Source of the DNA: JADCCX01 sp051649305
Lineage (GTDB): Bacteria; Pseudomonadota; Alphaproteobacteria; Rhizobiales; Beijerinckiaceae
Length of the DNA: 64,000 bases
NCBI GenBank assembly: GCA_051649305.1
Contig: JBOFGV010000048.1
Coordinates: 30,100 to 94,099 of the forward strand
Reading direction: 5' to 3'
Positions 34,464 through 44,043 of this stretch are shown piece by piece. The position numbers and the translations under genes were made by a program. Numbering within the stretch: the stretch's first letter is position 1; each line of letters begins with the position of its first letter. A model generated the notes under the pieces. It was not told the DNA's origin, ran no database searches, and was given only the letters and a program-made list of their open reading frames with translations.

Positions 34464-35495
34464 TCATATGTTGTCGAGCGGCTGCACGAGCCTGTTGATG
34501 CGGACGCCGAATTCGGTGCCAAACCGCATCAGCTCACCGTATCCAACCAGCCGTTCGCCAATCCAGACATCGACGCTTCCAGGCTGACTCGGTGGCAGCA
34601 CCACATTTCCATTCGCTAGCGACATCTCGAAGAATTGCGGGTCAGCCGTTATCCGGCCAACCTCGAACCTCAGCCGTTGCGCACCATGCGGAAGTGTCGC
34701 ATCATTCCAAACACTGTCTTGTAGCTGGAGATCGATCGGTCCGACCTGACCTTCGACAACCATTTTCCCACCTTGCAGGCGGCAGATCGCGACAAGCTTG
34801 CCATCGCGTTGAATCAGCACCTTGCCCTGTCTTTGCAGATCATCATCAAGGATAACGCCGTAGCCTTCGGCAATCTGAGTGATATCCTCGGCGGAAACGA
34901 TCGCTGTTCCAGCAATAATCGCATGTTTAGCGGACTTTGGCTCGTGCAATGCTTCAAACTGTAGTCTTCCTGCACATGCGTGCTGCAACGCCGCAGCAGC
35001 TCCAGTGTCGGCATGAATGCCCAGTGTGAACGGGATTGTATCCAGTTTCACCGTCAGCTCGCAGAACAATGGCCGCGAGGACATGCGGCCTTTCGCCCAA
35101 ACCTCGATGACCCTCAAGCTCCGCAACGGATGAGCCGCATTGTCCAGTGATACCTCTGAGAGGATTTGTTCGACAAGCATCGCCTGAAGCTCGGGCCAGG
35201 CCATCCAGATATCAGTTCCAGGCGCAAGCAGGTCAACGAGCATGGCGAGCGTTTCATCATCGACCGTTGCTTCGATCCGGTGATCGCCCCATGCGATCTC
35301 CACGGCGGCTTTATCGCCGGATGTAGCGGTTGTCTGCTCGCTAGGGTTCTGTTGTCGATCGGGTGAGGCCGTTGAAAGCTCGCCCTGCAACACACCACAG
35401 ACAAAGCGCAAAGGCGTCAGCGACGATGTAGCTTCGTGGGGTCCTGGATGATGGATGCGAACGGCCGCCGCAGGAGGCTGTTTCTGATGGATCAT
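34464..35495 (-). CDS. sctQ: Type III secretion cytoplasmic ring protein SctQ
   Basis: A 343-residue protein of usual SctQ length. The last 70 residues form a SpoA domain (VDVWIGERLVGYGELMRFGT, then VRINRLVQPLDN), as in FliN/YscQ. The N-terminal two-thirds is divergent, normal for this family. SctQ makes the sorting platform under the export gate with SctK, SctL and SctN. Its ATG overlaps the sctO stop (ATGA). An internal start giving a separate C-terminal SctQ product, known in other systems, cannot be judged here. Confidence 0.88.
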   Translation of the reverse strand: MIHQKQPPAAAVRIHHPGPHEATSSLTPLRFVCGVLQGELSTASPDRQQNPSEQTTATSGDKAAVEIAWGDHRIEATVDDETLAMLVDLLAPGTDIWMAWPELQAMLVEQILSEVSLDNAAHPLRSLRVIEVWAKGRMSSRPLFCELTVKLDTIPFTLGIHADTGAAAALQHACAGRLQFEALHEPKSAKHAIIAGTAIVSAEDITQIAEGYGVILDDDLQRQGKVLIQRDGKLVAICRLQGGKMVVEGQVGPIDLQLQDSVWNDATLPHGAQRLRFEVGRITADPQFFEMSLANGNVVLPPSQPGSVDVWIGERLVGYGELMRFGTEFGVRINRLVQPLDNI

Positions 35496-35986
35496 TTGAA
35501 CACCTCTCCAGCGCTTGGAGACCGCAAGACGCTGTCTTCCGATTCTTCCTTCCTCAGTGCGCTTTCGCGTCGCTCTCCAGCAAGGACGTCACACAGGCTG
35601 TTCCAGCTGTCGATCATTCGCTGTTTAGCCCGCAATGCCTTCTTCACTGAGGTCTGCTCAGCAACGAGCAGGTTTTTTTGATGGTCCATCGTGACCACCT
35701 GGTTCTCGCACTCAATGCGGTGTGTGGCGGCATCCTCGACCGCTTCCGAGGCGCGGACGAGATCCATCACGCCTACGGGCCTGAGAAGAGTGAAAGCCAT
35801 TTTCGCCGCAGCTTCGCTCTGGAAAGCCTCGCTGCGCGAATTTTCGGCCACCTCTAACCTATGCGCACTCTGTCGGACCTCATCGCTCTTGCGAGCCAGT
35901 TCTTGAGCCGTGCGATCGCGACGGATGCGACGCAGCTCCGCTATGCGCAAGATGTTGTCGTAGGTGTTGCGTTCATCCCGGTTCAT
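35492..35986 (-). CDS. sctO: Type III secretion stalk protein SctO
   Basis: A 164-residue protein from the ATG that overlaps the sctN stop (ATGA); a start 12 codons earlier lies inside sctN. It is almost wholly charged, heptad-rich helix, the coiled-coil hairpin of the YscO/FliJ family that sits in the ATPase ring and links it to SctV. Sequence identity in this family is low; the call rests on position between sctN and sctQ, size and coiled-coil character. Confidence 0.8.
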   Translation of the reverse strand: MNRDERNTYDNILRIAELRRIRRDRTAQELARKSDEVRQSAHRLEVAENSRSEAFQSEAAAKMAFTLLRPVGVMDLVRASEAVEDAATHRIECENQVVTMDHQKNLLVAEQTSVKKALRAKQRMIDSWNSLCDVLAGERRESALRKEESEDSVLRSPSAGEVFK

Positions 35987-37359
35987 CGCATACCTGCGAG
36001 TTCTTGGAGTCGGTGAACGCACTCCTTCAATGTCTGCTGGTCACCAAGCGGCTGCCTCAGAAAGCTGTCTATCGCGGGCTTCATCCGAATTGCCCGGTCG
36101 ACCTCGAGATCGTGACCTTGCTTATACTCACCGACCCTGATGAGAAGCTCGACCTCACGGTGGCGCGCCATCGCTTCACGAACGGCGTTGGCTGCATCCT
36201 TATGTGCGGGGGGCACGATGTGGTCCATCAGTCTGCTGCGACTGTCCATGACGTCGATCGCTGGGAAATGGCCGGTTGAAGCCAGTTTTTCTGAAAGAAT
36301 AATGTGACCGTCGAGCAGCGATTTGGTTTCTTCGGCAATCGGGTCCAACGAAATGTCTCCTTCCACCAGCACCGTGTAGAGTGCTGTGATCGATCCATCC
36401 CGCGATGTCCCGCTTCTTTCGAACAGTTGTGGCAGAGCACTGAAGACAGACGGTGGATAGCCGCGACGGGCCGGCACCTCTCCAGCCGATAGGCCAATTT
36501 CGCGCAATGCCCGCGCAAACCGGGTTACCGAATCCAACACGAGCAAGACAGAATTGCCGTTGTCGCGGTAGTGTTCAGCGATCGTCGTCGCAAGCTGCGC
36601 GGCCTTTGTCCTCTCGACCGGCGGCCGGTCGGATGTCGACGCGACGATGATAGTTCGCGAGCGACTCTCATCGTTAAGCACCCGGCGCAGAAAATCGCCA
36701 ACCTCACGGCCTCGCTCGCCAATCAGTGCGACGACAACAATATCCGCGTCCGTTCCAGCGACAATTTCGGAAATCAGTGTGGACTTTCCCACGCCCGCGT
36801 TACCGAAGATTCCGATCCTTTGTCCACGCCCGCAGGTGTTCAAGGCATCGATGGCGCGAATACCGAGCGCGATCGGCTCATCGATTGAAGGTCGCTGCAA
36901 TGGCGAAGGCGGTGGAGCAAACAGTGAGCGCTGTTTCGGAGCCGAGGCGCGGGCTGGGACTACTGGCCTGGAAGGTGCGTCTATGACATTGCCATACCCA
37001 TCCAAGACGCATCCCAGAAGCGCATCCGAGACGCCAACCGAGGCCGTTCGGTTCAGGCCAATCACCTCGGTGCGCTGCGACATGCCTGTCATGTTGCCGT
37101 AAGGGGCTAGGTAGGCCACATCGCCGTCAATGCCGATCACCTCTGCGATGCGCACCTGGCTCCGCTCGCTGTCCTTCAGTTCGCATACTTCGCCGACCTG
37201 AACCCGCGGCAGCCGCGCCTTGACGAGCGTGCCAGAAACGGCGAGCACCTCACCAGCGACAACGCGGGTCTCGACGGATTGGACGGCCGCAAGCATACGC
37301 CGGAGGATGTCCGGTGATAAAGAGCTGTCAGCAGTGGTTCCCAGGCCGCGCTCAGTCAT
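35983..37359 (-). CDS. sctN: Type III secretion ATPase SctN
   Basis: A 458-residue F1-type ATPase of the SctN/FliI family. Walker A is GNAGVGKSTLI near residue 190, followed by VALIGERGREVGDFL, Walker B-like SVLLVLDSVTRFARALREIG and the family segment YPPSVFSALPQLFERSG. It forms a hexamer at the base of the injectisome, detaching chaperones and unfolding cargo. The N-terminal barrel and C-terminal chaperone-binding region are complete. It overlaps sctL and sctO by four bases on each side. Confidence 0.97.
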   Translation of the reverse strand: MTERGLGTTADSSLSPDILRRMLAAVQSVETRVVAGEVLAVSGTLVKARLPRVQVGEVCELKDSERSQVRIAEVIGIDGDVAYLAPYGNMTGMSQRTEVIGLNRTASVGVSDALLGCVLDGYGNVIDAPSRPVVPARASAPKQRSLFAPPPSPLQRPSIDEPIALGIRAIDALNTCGRGQRIGIFGNAGVGKSTLISEIVAGTDADIVVVALIGERGREVGDFLRRVLNDESRSRTIIVASTSDRPPVERTKAAQLATTIAEHYRDNGNSVLLVLDSVTRFARALREIGLSAGEVPARRGYPPSVFSALPQLFERSGTSRDGSITALYTVLVEGDISLDPIAEETKSLLDGHIILSEKLASTGHFPAIDVMDSRSRLMDHIVPPAHKDAANAVREAMARHREVELLIRVGEYKQGHDLEVDRAIRMKPAIDSFLRQPLGDQQTLKECVHRLQELAGMR

Positions 37360-37931
37360 GACTGTTTCGTCGTCAGTTGATGCAGCGCGGCTTCAAGGCG
37401 GCCCAGCTGCCGATCTGAGCCAATGTGCATTGATCCCCGCGGCGTGAGCAGCTGGATCTCACCGGGCTGAAGAAGGGCGTCACTTGTGACGGTGAAGCGG
37501 ACAGAGTTTTCCTCCTTGGCCACAAGTTCGGATATCGCTTCGTTTACGTCAGCGAGGTCTTCTGGAGGCGCCTTTATCGTGACGTCTGATAGAAGAACGT
37601 AGTCCTGCAACGCCCGCTTGATCAGAAGCCCGACGCGGAAGCTGTCAGGAGTTTCATCGACAATCTGGCGAACCGCCTGCAGGACCACATCGACCAGCAG
37701 GACTTCCCGTTCTGCGAGCGAGGCTTCAAAGGCAGAAACCGCCCGTTCCACCCGCTTCAATGCTTCCGCTCGGCCTTCATTGAAGCCCTTCGTGAAACCA
37801 GCTTTCTCCGAAGACGCATGGGCAGTCGCGATATCTGCTTGAGCCGACGCCTTAAGCGAAAGCAACTCCGCATAGGTCGCACCAGATGCGATTTTTTCGG
37901 GTAGCTCCGCGGGGAGAACAATCCGTCCCAA
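37356..37931 (-). CDS. sctL: Type III secretion ATPase stator SctL
   Basis: A 191-residue HrpE/YscL/FliH-family protein, NolV in rhizobia. An N-terminal helical part (GFNEGRAEALKRVERAVSAF) leads to a C-terminal domain with VDVVLQAVRQIVDE and a final strand-rich region (LLTPRGSMHIGSDRQLGRL). SctL dimers hold SctN and connect it to SctQ. The start follows the nolU-like gene by three bases. Confidence 0.9.
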   Translation of the reverse strand: MGRIVLPAELPEKIASGATYAELLSLKASAQADIATAHASSEKAGFTKGFNEGRAEALKRVERAVSAFEASLAEREVLLVDVVLQAVRQIVDETPDSFRVGLLIKRALQDYVLLSDVTIKAPPEDLADVNEAISELVAKEENSVRFTVTSDALLQPGEIQLLTPRGSMHIGSDRQLGRLEAALHQLTTKQS

Positions 37932-37934
37932 ATC

Positions 37935-38555
37935 TCAACTCCTATCGTGCTTTACGTTCTGCGCGTGGTTTCTGAGGCCGTCTCCAGAAGCCGCCAGCAG
38001 TTCAAAGGCGGCGTTCCGGATTCCCGCGGAGGCGGGAGGCTTGGTGTCCACCCAGTCGCGCCACCAATGCGGTTTATCCGCCATAACGGACGCAAGCGCA
38101 TCCTTCGCCACCACCAAAGCATCATGCCCAGCGGTCGCCATAACGCTTGCTTCATCAATATGGGTCTGCGCCAGCAACCATGCCTTTGAAACAAGAACAT
38201 CCCCGTATTTCTTCGCGAGTTCCCGCACATCGCTGCGACCAATCACCGGGCCTCGCCGAGCGATCTGCAGCGCGACCTCAAGGATGGAAACAGCCTCCGT
38301 CGGGATTGCCGGACGACACAAAAAAGCTAGGATTTCTTCTGCCGGCAGCGATGTGGGCGGCGTACAACCAGCATGGCGAACCGCCGCCCTCATCAATCTG
38401 CCATGGAATTGAGGGTTCGCAATCAGTCGACTGATGCACTGCTCGCCAAGGCCATGAAAGAGCTTTTCGCTGACGTCAGCTGAAAGCGTTTGCAACACCG
38501 ATGCGGCTATCAATGCCTGCAGTACAACCGGGCTCATATCAGTTACTCGGTCCAT
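37935..38555 (-). CDS. NolU/SctK-like type III secretion accessory protein
   Basis: A 206-residue protein from the ATG at 38555, seven bases after the sctJ stop; upstream codons in the same frame only read through sctJ. Position between sctJ and sctL and length match rhizobial NolU (about 212 residues), regarded as the SctK-like sorting-platform adaptor. Sequence is divergent and I see no diagnostic motif, so assignment rests mainly on synteny. It is predicted soluble and helical. Confidence 0.7.
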   Translation of the reverse strand: MDRVTDMSPVVLQALIAASVLQTLSADVSEKLFHGLGEQCISRLIANPQFHGRLMRAAVRHAGCTPPTSLPAEEILAFLCRPAIPTEAVSILEVALQIARRGPVIGRSDVRELAKKYGDVLVSKAWLLAQTHIDEASVMATAGHDALVVAKDALASVMADKPHWWRDWVDTKPPASAGIRNAAFELLAASGDGLRNHAQNVKHDRS

Positions 38556-38562
38556 TACAAGA

Positions 38563-39315
38563 CTATGAGGTTTTGCGGTTTGGGAACCAAAGCAATCCAG
38601 CGCCGATGAGTACAAAGAGCGCCGCGACACCAAATAATAGATGGTTGGATCTCCGGAGCTCACCCTCGCCCTGGAGCTTCGGCAACTCCATCTCTGATCG
38701 TGAGCCAGGACTTGCGTCTCGCGGACGAGCGGCATCGGCAACAGGCGAGAACAATGAGATCGAAACATCCTTCAGCGTAAGGCCGGGAACGCCGTTCGCG
38801 ACAATCAGCCTTGTCTTCTGGGACATTTCCGAACCGTCGACATCCTTGCGAAGATTGACGACGACAGATGCGGAGCCTTTTGTCACCACGCGATCCCTGA
38901 GGTCTGTTTCGGGGAGGACGAGATGGACGCGCGCGCTCGTCACGCCATCGATCATCGAGATTGTCCGCGACAACTCCTGGCTGAGCGCGAACGCTAGCCG
39001 GGTCTTTTGCTCAAAGGGCGTGCTGATCAGGCCATCCGCAGGAAAGACCTCAGCAATCGATCGGTAGCTCTCTTTGGGGTAGCCCGCGCTTTTCAGGATT
39101 ATGAGTGCACGGCCAACGTCCGAACTGCTCACAGTCACCCGGAATGTCGCCCCGTCGGCCACCCTGCGGGCTGCTAGATTGTTTGCGGCCAGTACCGCTA
39201 CGATATCGTTGGCGTCGCGTTGGGCGAGCCCCCGGTGAAGGTCTTCCTGACAACCCGCCAAGAGGAATGCCGCGACAAAGACCGCTGCCTGCTTATGTTT
39301 CCATCCACGACTCAT
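38563..39315 (-). CDS. sctJ: Type III secretion inner ring lipoprotein SctJ
   Basis: A 250-residue protein from ATG 39315 (AGGACAGG upstream). It has a lipoprotein signal peptide with lipobox LLAGC, two periplasmic ring-building domains (GLAQRDANDIVAVLAANNLA; VVNLRKDVDGSEMSQKTRLI) and a C-terminal membrane helix (LLFGVAALFVLIGAGLLWF). SctJ forms the inner-membrane ring with SctD. The segment FPADGLISTPFEQKTR matches the family well. Confidence 0.95.
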   Translation of the reverse strand: MSRGWKHKQAAVFVAAFLLAGCQEDLHRGLAQRDANDIVAVLAANNLAARRVADGATFRVTVSSSDVGRALIILKSAGYPKESYRSIAEVFPADGLISTPFEQKTRLAFALSQELSRTISMIDGVTSARVHLVLPETDLRDRVVTKGSASVVVNLRKDVDGSEMSQKTRLIVANGVPGLTLKDVSISLFSPVADAARPRDASPGSRSEMELPKLQGEGELRRSNHLLFGVAALFVLIGAGLLWFPNRKTS

Positions 39316-39316
39316 A

Positions 39317-39493
39317 TTAAGCACCTGTCCTGGTCGAGATTATCAGGACGCAGCCGAAGGCTTGAAACCTATCGCCAATACCGCTTCTTTTCAGTGAGTT
39401 GTCAGTCTCTGATCGGCCAAAGCCTAGGTTGTCCAACATAAAATCGGCGAACGGCATCCCATTTTCGCCTAAACCTTCACGCAACCCCAGCAT
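39317..39493 (-). CDS. Small ORF coupled to sctJ
   Basis: A 58-codon frame starting at ATG 39493 with AGAGGG eight bases upstream and ending in TAA one base before the sctJ ATG. The coupling is the only strong support. The sequence has no recognised motif and a mixed hydrophobic/charged composition (MPFADFMLDNLGFG, CVLIISTRTGA). It could be a small secretion component or the broken end of one, as rhizobial clusters have an extra gene (nolB) at this position. Confidence 0.4.
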   Translation of the reverse strand: MLGLREGLGENGMPFADFMLDNLGFGRSETDNSLKRSGIGDRFQAFGCVLIISTRTGA

Positions 39494-39872
39494 GATGCAT
39501 TCCCTCTACCTTGACTCGATACGCAACACCATTAACTGCCGCATCTGCTCCTATAACACTTTCTGGCAAGCAGTATTTGCATCGCTGACGTTGCCGGAGT
39601 CGTTAGAACATGTTGATAGCTGAGGGCTTCGGGATGTCAAAGCCCATCTCTAAAGAGGGTTACTGGCGGCGGCGCTCAGTCCAGAACGAGACTGAGGCAG
39701 GTTTCAAAAACCAGCAACTTGCTCCCGACACTGCGGATTATCATCCAGGTTCCGGATCATACTGCCTGCCTCGCGGCTTCCGATAGAGCAGATGTAGCGT
39801 GACTGGCGGAGTAGACAGAGTTGAGGTGCCAAACGGGATACACTACGCCGAGAAGTGCGGTATGCCCCCCGG
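39494..39872. other. Gene-free stretch between the small ORF and the IS481 relic
   Basis: About 380 bases without a recognisable gene; short frames on both strands lack motifs and ribosome-binding sites. It interrupts the otherwise tightly packed secretion cluster and probably arose with the IS481 insertion. It may hold the promoter for the sctJ half of the cluster, but I see no clear one. Confidence 0.45.
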
Positions 39873-40836
39873 CTAAGTGCCTAGTCCAAGCATTTGATGG
39901 ATCGGATTTAGGCTGAAGTGTTTTGGCTCGTTTGTCCAGCATTTGCAGATATCTTCGTAGGGCGTGAGGCCGCGCAGGGTCTTCAATCGTCGACCGAAAT
40001 TGTAGGCGTTGATGAAGTATTTGAGGTGTGCGGTCAGTTGGGCATGACTGTCGTAGTGAAAGCGCTTGACCGTCGCTTCCTTGATGGTTCGGTTCATCCT
40101 CTCGACCTGGCCATTGGTCTAGGGATGTTTGATCTTGGTCAGCCGCTGCTCAAACTCATGCTCATCGCAGACCCGGTCGAAGATATGGTGGAAGGCGTAT
40201 TTGTGATGCGCCATGTTGGTAAATTGGATGCCGTTATCGGTCAGCACGGTGTGAATGGCATAAGGCACGGCAGCGATCAGATGACGCAGGAACTGGGCTG
40301 CGATCCTCTTACCGGCCTCCCGATGCAGCTCGACGAAGGTGAATTTGCTGGTCCGATCAATTGCCACGAACAACCGCAGCTTGCCTTAGGCGGTCTGTAC
40401 CTCGGCGATCTCGACGTGGAAGTAGCCGATCGGATAGGTCTTGAACTTGCGCTTCGGTTCCTTATCACCCGTCACCTCGGGCAACTAGCTGACGCCATGG
40501 CGTTGCAGGCAGCGGTGAAGCGATGAGCGTGTTAGGTGCGGGATTGTCGCCTGCAAGGTATAGAGGCAGTCATCCAGCGGCAGCAGGGAGTATTTGCGGA
40601 AGGCGACAATGATTGCCTCCTCTTCGATGCCCAGAACCGTCGAATTGGCACCCTTCGGACCGGTTGGCAGATCAATGACCGCCGTGCGCTTCTTCCAGTT
40701 GGCGACGGTCGTCTGGTTGATCCCGTATCCTGGACAGGGCCCTCAGGCTCTCTTGACGATGTTGTATCGCTCGACGGATCGCCTCTGTTGTAGTGGCGCT
40801 CACGTGTAGAAGCTGGCCCACAATGCATCTTCCCAT
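39873..40836 (-). pseudogene. IS481-family transposase with several stops and frameshifts
   Basis: Nearly the full length can be pieced together. The start is ATG 40836, followed by TTTEAIRRAIQHRQESLRAL; after a frameshift come IEEEAIIVAFRKYSLLPLDD and TLQATIPHLTRSSLHRCLQR. Then follow FVAIDRTSKFTFVELH and HTVLTDNGIQFTNM (DDE aspartates), then NGQVERMNRTIKEATVKRFH with the glutamate. In-frame stops lie at 40485-40487 (TAG), 40386-40388 (TAA) and 40119-40121 (TAG, in place of the tryptophan of HPWTNGQ). It is inserted between sctV and the sctJ part of the cluster. Confidence 0.9.
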
Positions 40837-40936
40837 TCATGCATGGATTGTGCCCATTAAATGTTGGGACGAAACACTTTTTTAGACCACGTCGTGCGCC
40901 AGCGTGAGATCCGTGTGGAACTGTCAAAAAACCCGT

Positions 40937-42868
40937 TTAGGCTGGAACCTCGCCGCCAACGGAGCCGAGGGACCGCATGGCGATCGCTGGGTCGACGTCG
41001 TTCATCGCAACGACCGGAATGCCGATATCGGCGACACGCAAAAGCGCGCGCGCGAGGCGCCTGACTTCCGCCTGGCAGACAAGAACCGGTCGATCACCCG
41101 CGCTCATGGCGGGTTTGAGCTTCTCCCGCAATTGCGCAAGTCCGGAGGCGAGAAACGGGTCGCGCGCAACGATCAACGGAGCTTCCGCGAGACGTTGGGC
41201 TTGCTGCCGCAAGGCCATTTCCATCGCTGGCTCCAGAAAAAATGTAGGCAGTTTGCCGTCCTTCGCCACATGTGTGCGAACAAGGCCATACCGCAGCTGG
41301 CTACGGGCCATCTCGGCAACGGCGGGAGCTGACATGCCGACGTCCTTCGCACGCATTAGCGCCTCGAGAATGGGGCGTGGCTGTGAGAGCGTATGACCGT
41401 CCTCCAGCAGGTCGCGAATGACATCAACGACAAAAAGCGCCCGCACCGATTGATCGATATCCGCGATTGCGCGCGGAAACATGTCCTTCGTGCTCGTCAT
41501 CCAATCAACCGCGATCTCGGCGTCGAACATGCGAGAAATGTATGGTTGCATGGCCTCCCAGATATCCTGCGCCACAACTTCACCGTCGCGATCGAAGGGA
41601 TCATCGATCGTTGCAACCGACCGCCCCTCCATCAGGACGTGGAGGCCTTCCAGATCGTTTCTGATGCGGAACCCTAATCTGCGCATAGGAAAGCCATAAA
41701 CAAATGCCTGATGGCCCAGCTCGGTTTCCATGGCTTTCGCCAGTGCTGCGCCCTTGGAATTCATCAACTCATGGAGGGCCAACGGGCCGCTAAGCGAAAA
41801 GACTGCGCCGATCGGCGCATCCGAGAACTCGATTGGTTTTTCAGGAACTGGCTCCGCATCGCGAAGGGCCTTTGCCGCCGCCTCAGATGTTGCGGTCGCG
41901 TTCCGACGCAATAACAGCCATGCAAGTGCGCCGAGCAGAACGCCTAGTGCGAGGAAGACCGCGGTCGGGAACCCCGGAACAAGCGCCAGCGCCACCGAGA
42001 TGACGGCCGCGATTGCCAACGATTTCGGTTCCGCGGTAAGCTGCCGGCCAATATCCTGTCCAAGGTCAACCGATTCCTCCGTTACGACGCGCGTGACAAC
42101 TGCTCCGGCGGCCACCGCGATGAGCATCGAAGGAATCTGCGCCACGAGGCCATCCCCAACCGTGAGGAGGGAATAGAGCTTCATCGCGTCGCGGAACGGC
42201 ATACCGTTCTGCAAGGTGCCGATGAGGATGCCGCCAAACAGGTTCACGAAGACGATGATAAGGCTCGCGATGGCGTCGCCTTTGACGAAGCGCATGGCGC
42301 CATCCATGGAACCGAAAAACTGGCTTTCCTTGTCGAGCCGGAAACGTTGTTTCTTCGCATCTGCTTGCGTTATTTCGCCAGAGCGGAGGTCGGCGTCGAT
42401 GGCCATCTGCTTGCCCGGCAAGGCGTCGAGAGTAAAGCGGGCTGAAACTTCGGCGATGCGCTCAGCCCCCTTCGTCACAACCATGAACTGCACGATCGCG
42501 ACGATAAGAAAGACCGTTAGGCCGACGACAAGGTTGCCGCCGACGACAAAATCGCCGAAGGCAGCGATAATCTTGCCGGCATCACCCTGAGCTAGTATCA
42601 GCCGCGTCGTTGAAACCGTGAGAGCGAGGCGGAAGATTGTCGATACGAGAATAATGGATGGAAACGTAGATAATTCCAGAACATTTCTGAGATATATTGC
42701 AACAAGAAGAATGATAATGCTGAGCAGTATGTTGATTGCAAGCAGCACATCAACAAAAATAGTTGGTAATGGCACGACCAACATCGCTACAACCAGCGCA
42801 AAGAGCAGTACGAAAACGAGATCCTGTCTCGCGCTTACCTTGGTAAGCAAGCGGTTCACGGCTTCCAT
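40937..42868 (-). CDS. sctV: Type III secretion export gate protein SctV
   Basis: A 643-residue FlhA/YscV-family protein. The N-terminal half has seven or eight membrane helices and the conserved FHIPEP region equivalents (LSTFPSIILVSTIFRLALTV, STTRLILAQGDAGKIIAAFG, FVVGGNLVVGLTVFLIVAIV). A cytoplasmic region of about 300 residues follows, the nonameric ring that receives chaperone-cargo complexes. It is slightly shorter than typical but ends on a family-like PAIAMRSLGSVG, so it appears complete although the IS481 relic lies about 100 bases beyond. sctD precedes it by 12 bases. Confidence 0.95.
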   Translation of the reverse strand: MEAVNRLLTKVSARQDLVFVLLFALVVAMLVVPLPTIFVDVLLAINILLSIIILLVAIYLRNVLELSTFPSIILVSTIFRLALTVSTTRLILAQGDAGKIIAAFGDFVVGGNLVVGLTVFLIVAIVQFMVVTKGAERIAEVSARFTLDALPGKQMAIDADLRSGEITQADAKKQRFRLDKESQFFGSMDGAMRFVKGDAIASLIIVFVNLFGGILIGTLQNGMPFRDAMKLYSLLTVGDGLVAQIPSMLIAVAAGAVVTRVVTEESVDLGQDIGRQLTAEPKSLAIAAVISVALALVPGFPTAVFLALGVLLGALAWLLLRRNATATSEAAAKALRDAEPVPEKPIEFSDAPIGAVFSLSGPLALHELMNSKGAALAKAMETELGHQAFVYGFPMRRLGFRIRNDLEGLHVLMEGRSVATIDDPFDRDGEVVAQDIWEAMQPYISRMFDAEIAVDWMTSTKDMFPRAIADIDQSVRALFVVDVIRDLLEDGHTLSQPRPILEALMRAKDVGMSAPAVAEMARSQLRYGLVRTHVAKDGKLPTFFLEPAMEMALRQQAQRLAEAPLIVARDPFLASGLAQLREKLKPAMSAGDRPVLVCQAEVRRLARALLRVADIGIPVVAMNDVDPAIAMRSLGSVGGEVPA

Positions 42869-42880
42869 GGCGACTTTATC

Positions 42881-43909
42881 CTATCGACGGATGCTATTAA
42901 GCGGCAGCGAAAAGGTTTGCTTGATACCATCGCGAGCCAAGTCGACCTCAGACCGTCTGATCAGATCGACACGCCAGCCGCTTGGAAGTACCTCGCCTTC
43001 GGCAATTCGTTCGCCGGTTCGGGCGATGACATAGCGTTTCTCGCCAAAGACAATGCCGCCAATCATCGGTTCGGCCTCTGCGCTGGCGAAGACCACCCTG
43101 TTCTCTATAGGGCTTCCACCCTGCATTTGTGAATTCACACTCGCAAGAACCTCACGCAGCCTGAGGTTTTCTTGCGCGTTCACCGTCCCTGAGATAAATA
43201 CGCTTGCCGCGTTTTTTGAAATCTTGATGCTCGGGAGAAGATCGGCCGCCCGCAGCTGCCGCTCAAGGTTAGCGGAGACCTCAGCGGGCGCCCGGTGGTT
43301 TGGAGCACTGGCCTGAACGGGCGATGCGCCAGCGGCCGCAAGCTCCTTTTCCGGATGCGACAATCGTGTTGCCGCGCCATACACGCCGAAAAAGCCTGCG
43401 ATGGCGAACGCGATGGACGCAACTGCCAATCTTCTCCGATCGGATGTCAGTCCCTTAGAGAGTGACGGCTTAAGGGTCTTTGTACGCAGCGCAACGTCTG
43501 CAACCGCGGCTCTGCGACGCGATCTAAGGTCACGAACACCCCTAGGCTGACCGCCGCCAGCGTCAGTCGACCGCCCGACCTCGAAAACAAAGTCGCCGAG
43601 CTGAACATGCGCATTATGCAGTTTGTCAGAACTGCTATCTGGCCCAAGCACTTGGCCGTTGACCAGAATACCCGGCACTAGCGCCATAAGTTCGAAGGAT
43701 TGTAGATCCGCCGCTACCTTCAACATGAAAGCTTCGACGGGCGGAAGTCCGGCCACAACCACATCAGATGTCAGTGATCCGCCAAAACTATGACTTCCGG
43801 CCGGTAGCTCGCGCAATATTTTTGCGGCCCTGCCAGGAACCCGAATGCCAACCGGAACAGAAAATATCTCATTAAACCCAGCCAACGCCGAAGCATGCTG
43901 CTTAACCAT
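42881..43909 (-). CDS. sctD: Type III secretion inner ring protein SctD
   Basis: A 342-residue protein from ATG 43909, chosen for AAGGCG upstream. It has an N-terminal FHA-like cytoplasmic domain (GSHSFGGSLTSDVVVAGLPP, HVQLGDFVFEVG), one membrane helix (LAVASIAFAIAGFFGVYGAA) and a periplasmic part with a BON-like ring-building motif (ISGTVNAQENLRLREVLASV). SctD forms the outer of the two inner-membrane rings, around SctJ. It diverges from the RhcC1-like gene, the two sharing a short upstream region. Confidence 0.85.
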   Translation of the reverse strand: MVKQHASALAGFNEIFSVPVGIRVPGRAAKILRELPAGSHSFGGSLTSDVVVAGLPPVEAFMLKVAADLQSFELMALVPGILVNGQVLGPDSSSDKLHNAHVQLGDFVFEVGRSTDAGGGQPRGVRDLRSRRRAAVADVALRTKTLKPSLSKGLTSDRRRLAVASIAFAIAGFFGVYGAATRLSHPEKELAAAGASPVQASAPNHRAPAEVSANLERQLRAADLLPSIKISKNAASVFISGTVNAQENLRLREVLASVNSQMQGGSPIENRVVFASAEAEPMIGGIVFGEKRYVIARTGERIAEGEVLPSGWRVDLIRRSEVDLARDGIKQTFSLPLNSIRR

Positions 43910-44043
43910 CAGGGTACGCCTTACGCCTACAAAAAACGCCACTGTATAACCATAGCGGGATTGATCTGCGTTGAAAACAGTTATAATGGATTTCGTAAGA
44001 CTTTTTTTACGTCGTCGTTAGTTGCGTCATGCGGAGGTGTGTG

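Noticed and set aside
43943..44028. tts-box-type activator site between sctD and the RhcC1-like gene
   Set aside because: No stretch resembling the rhizobial tts box as I know it could be found in this gap.
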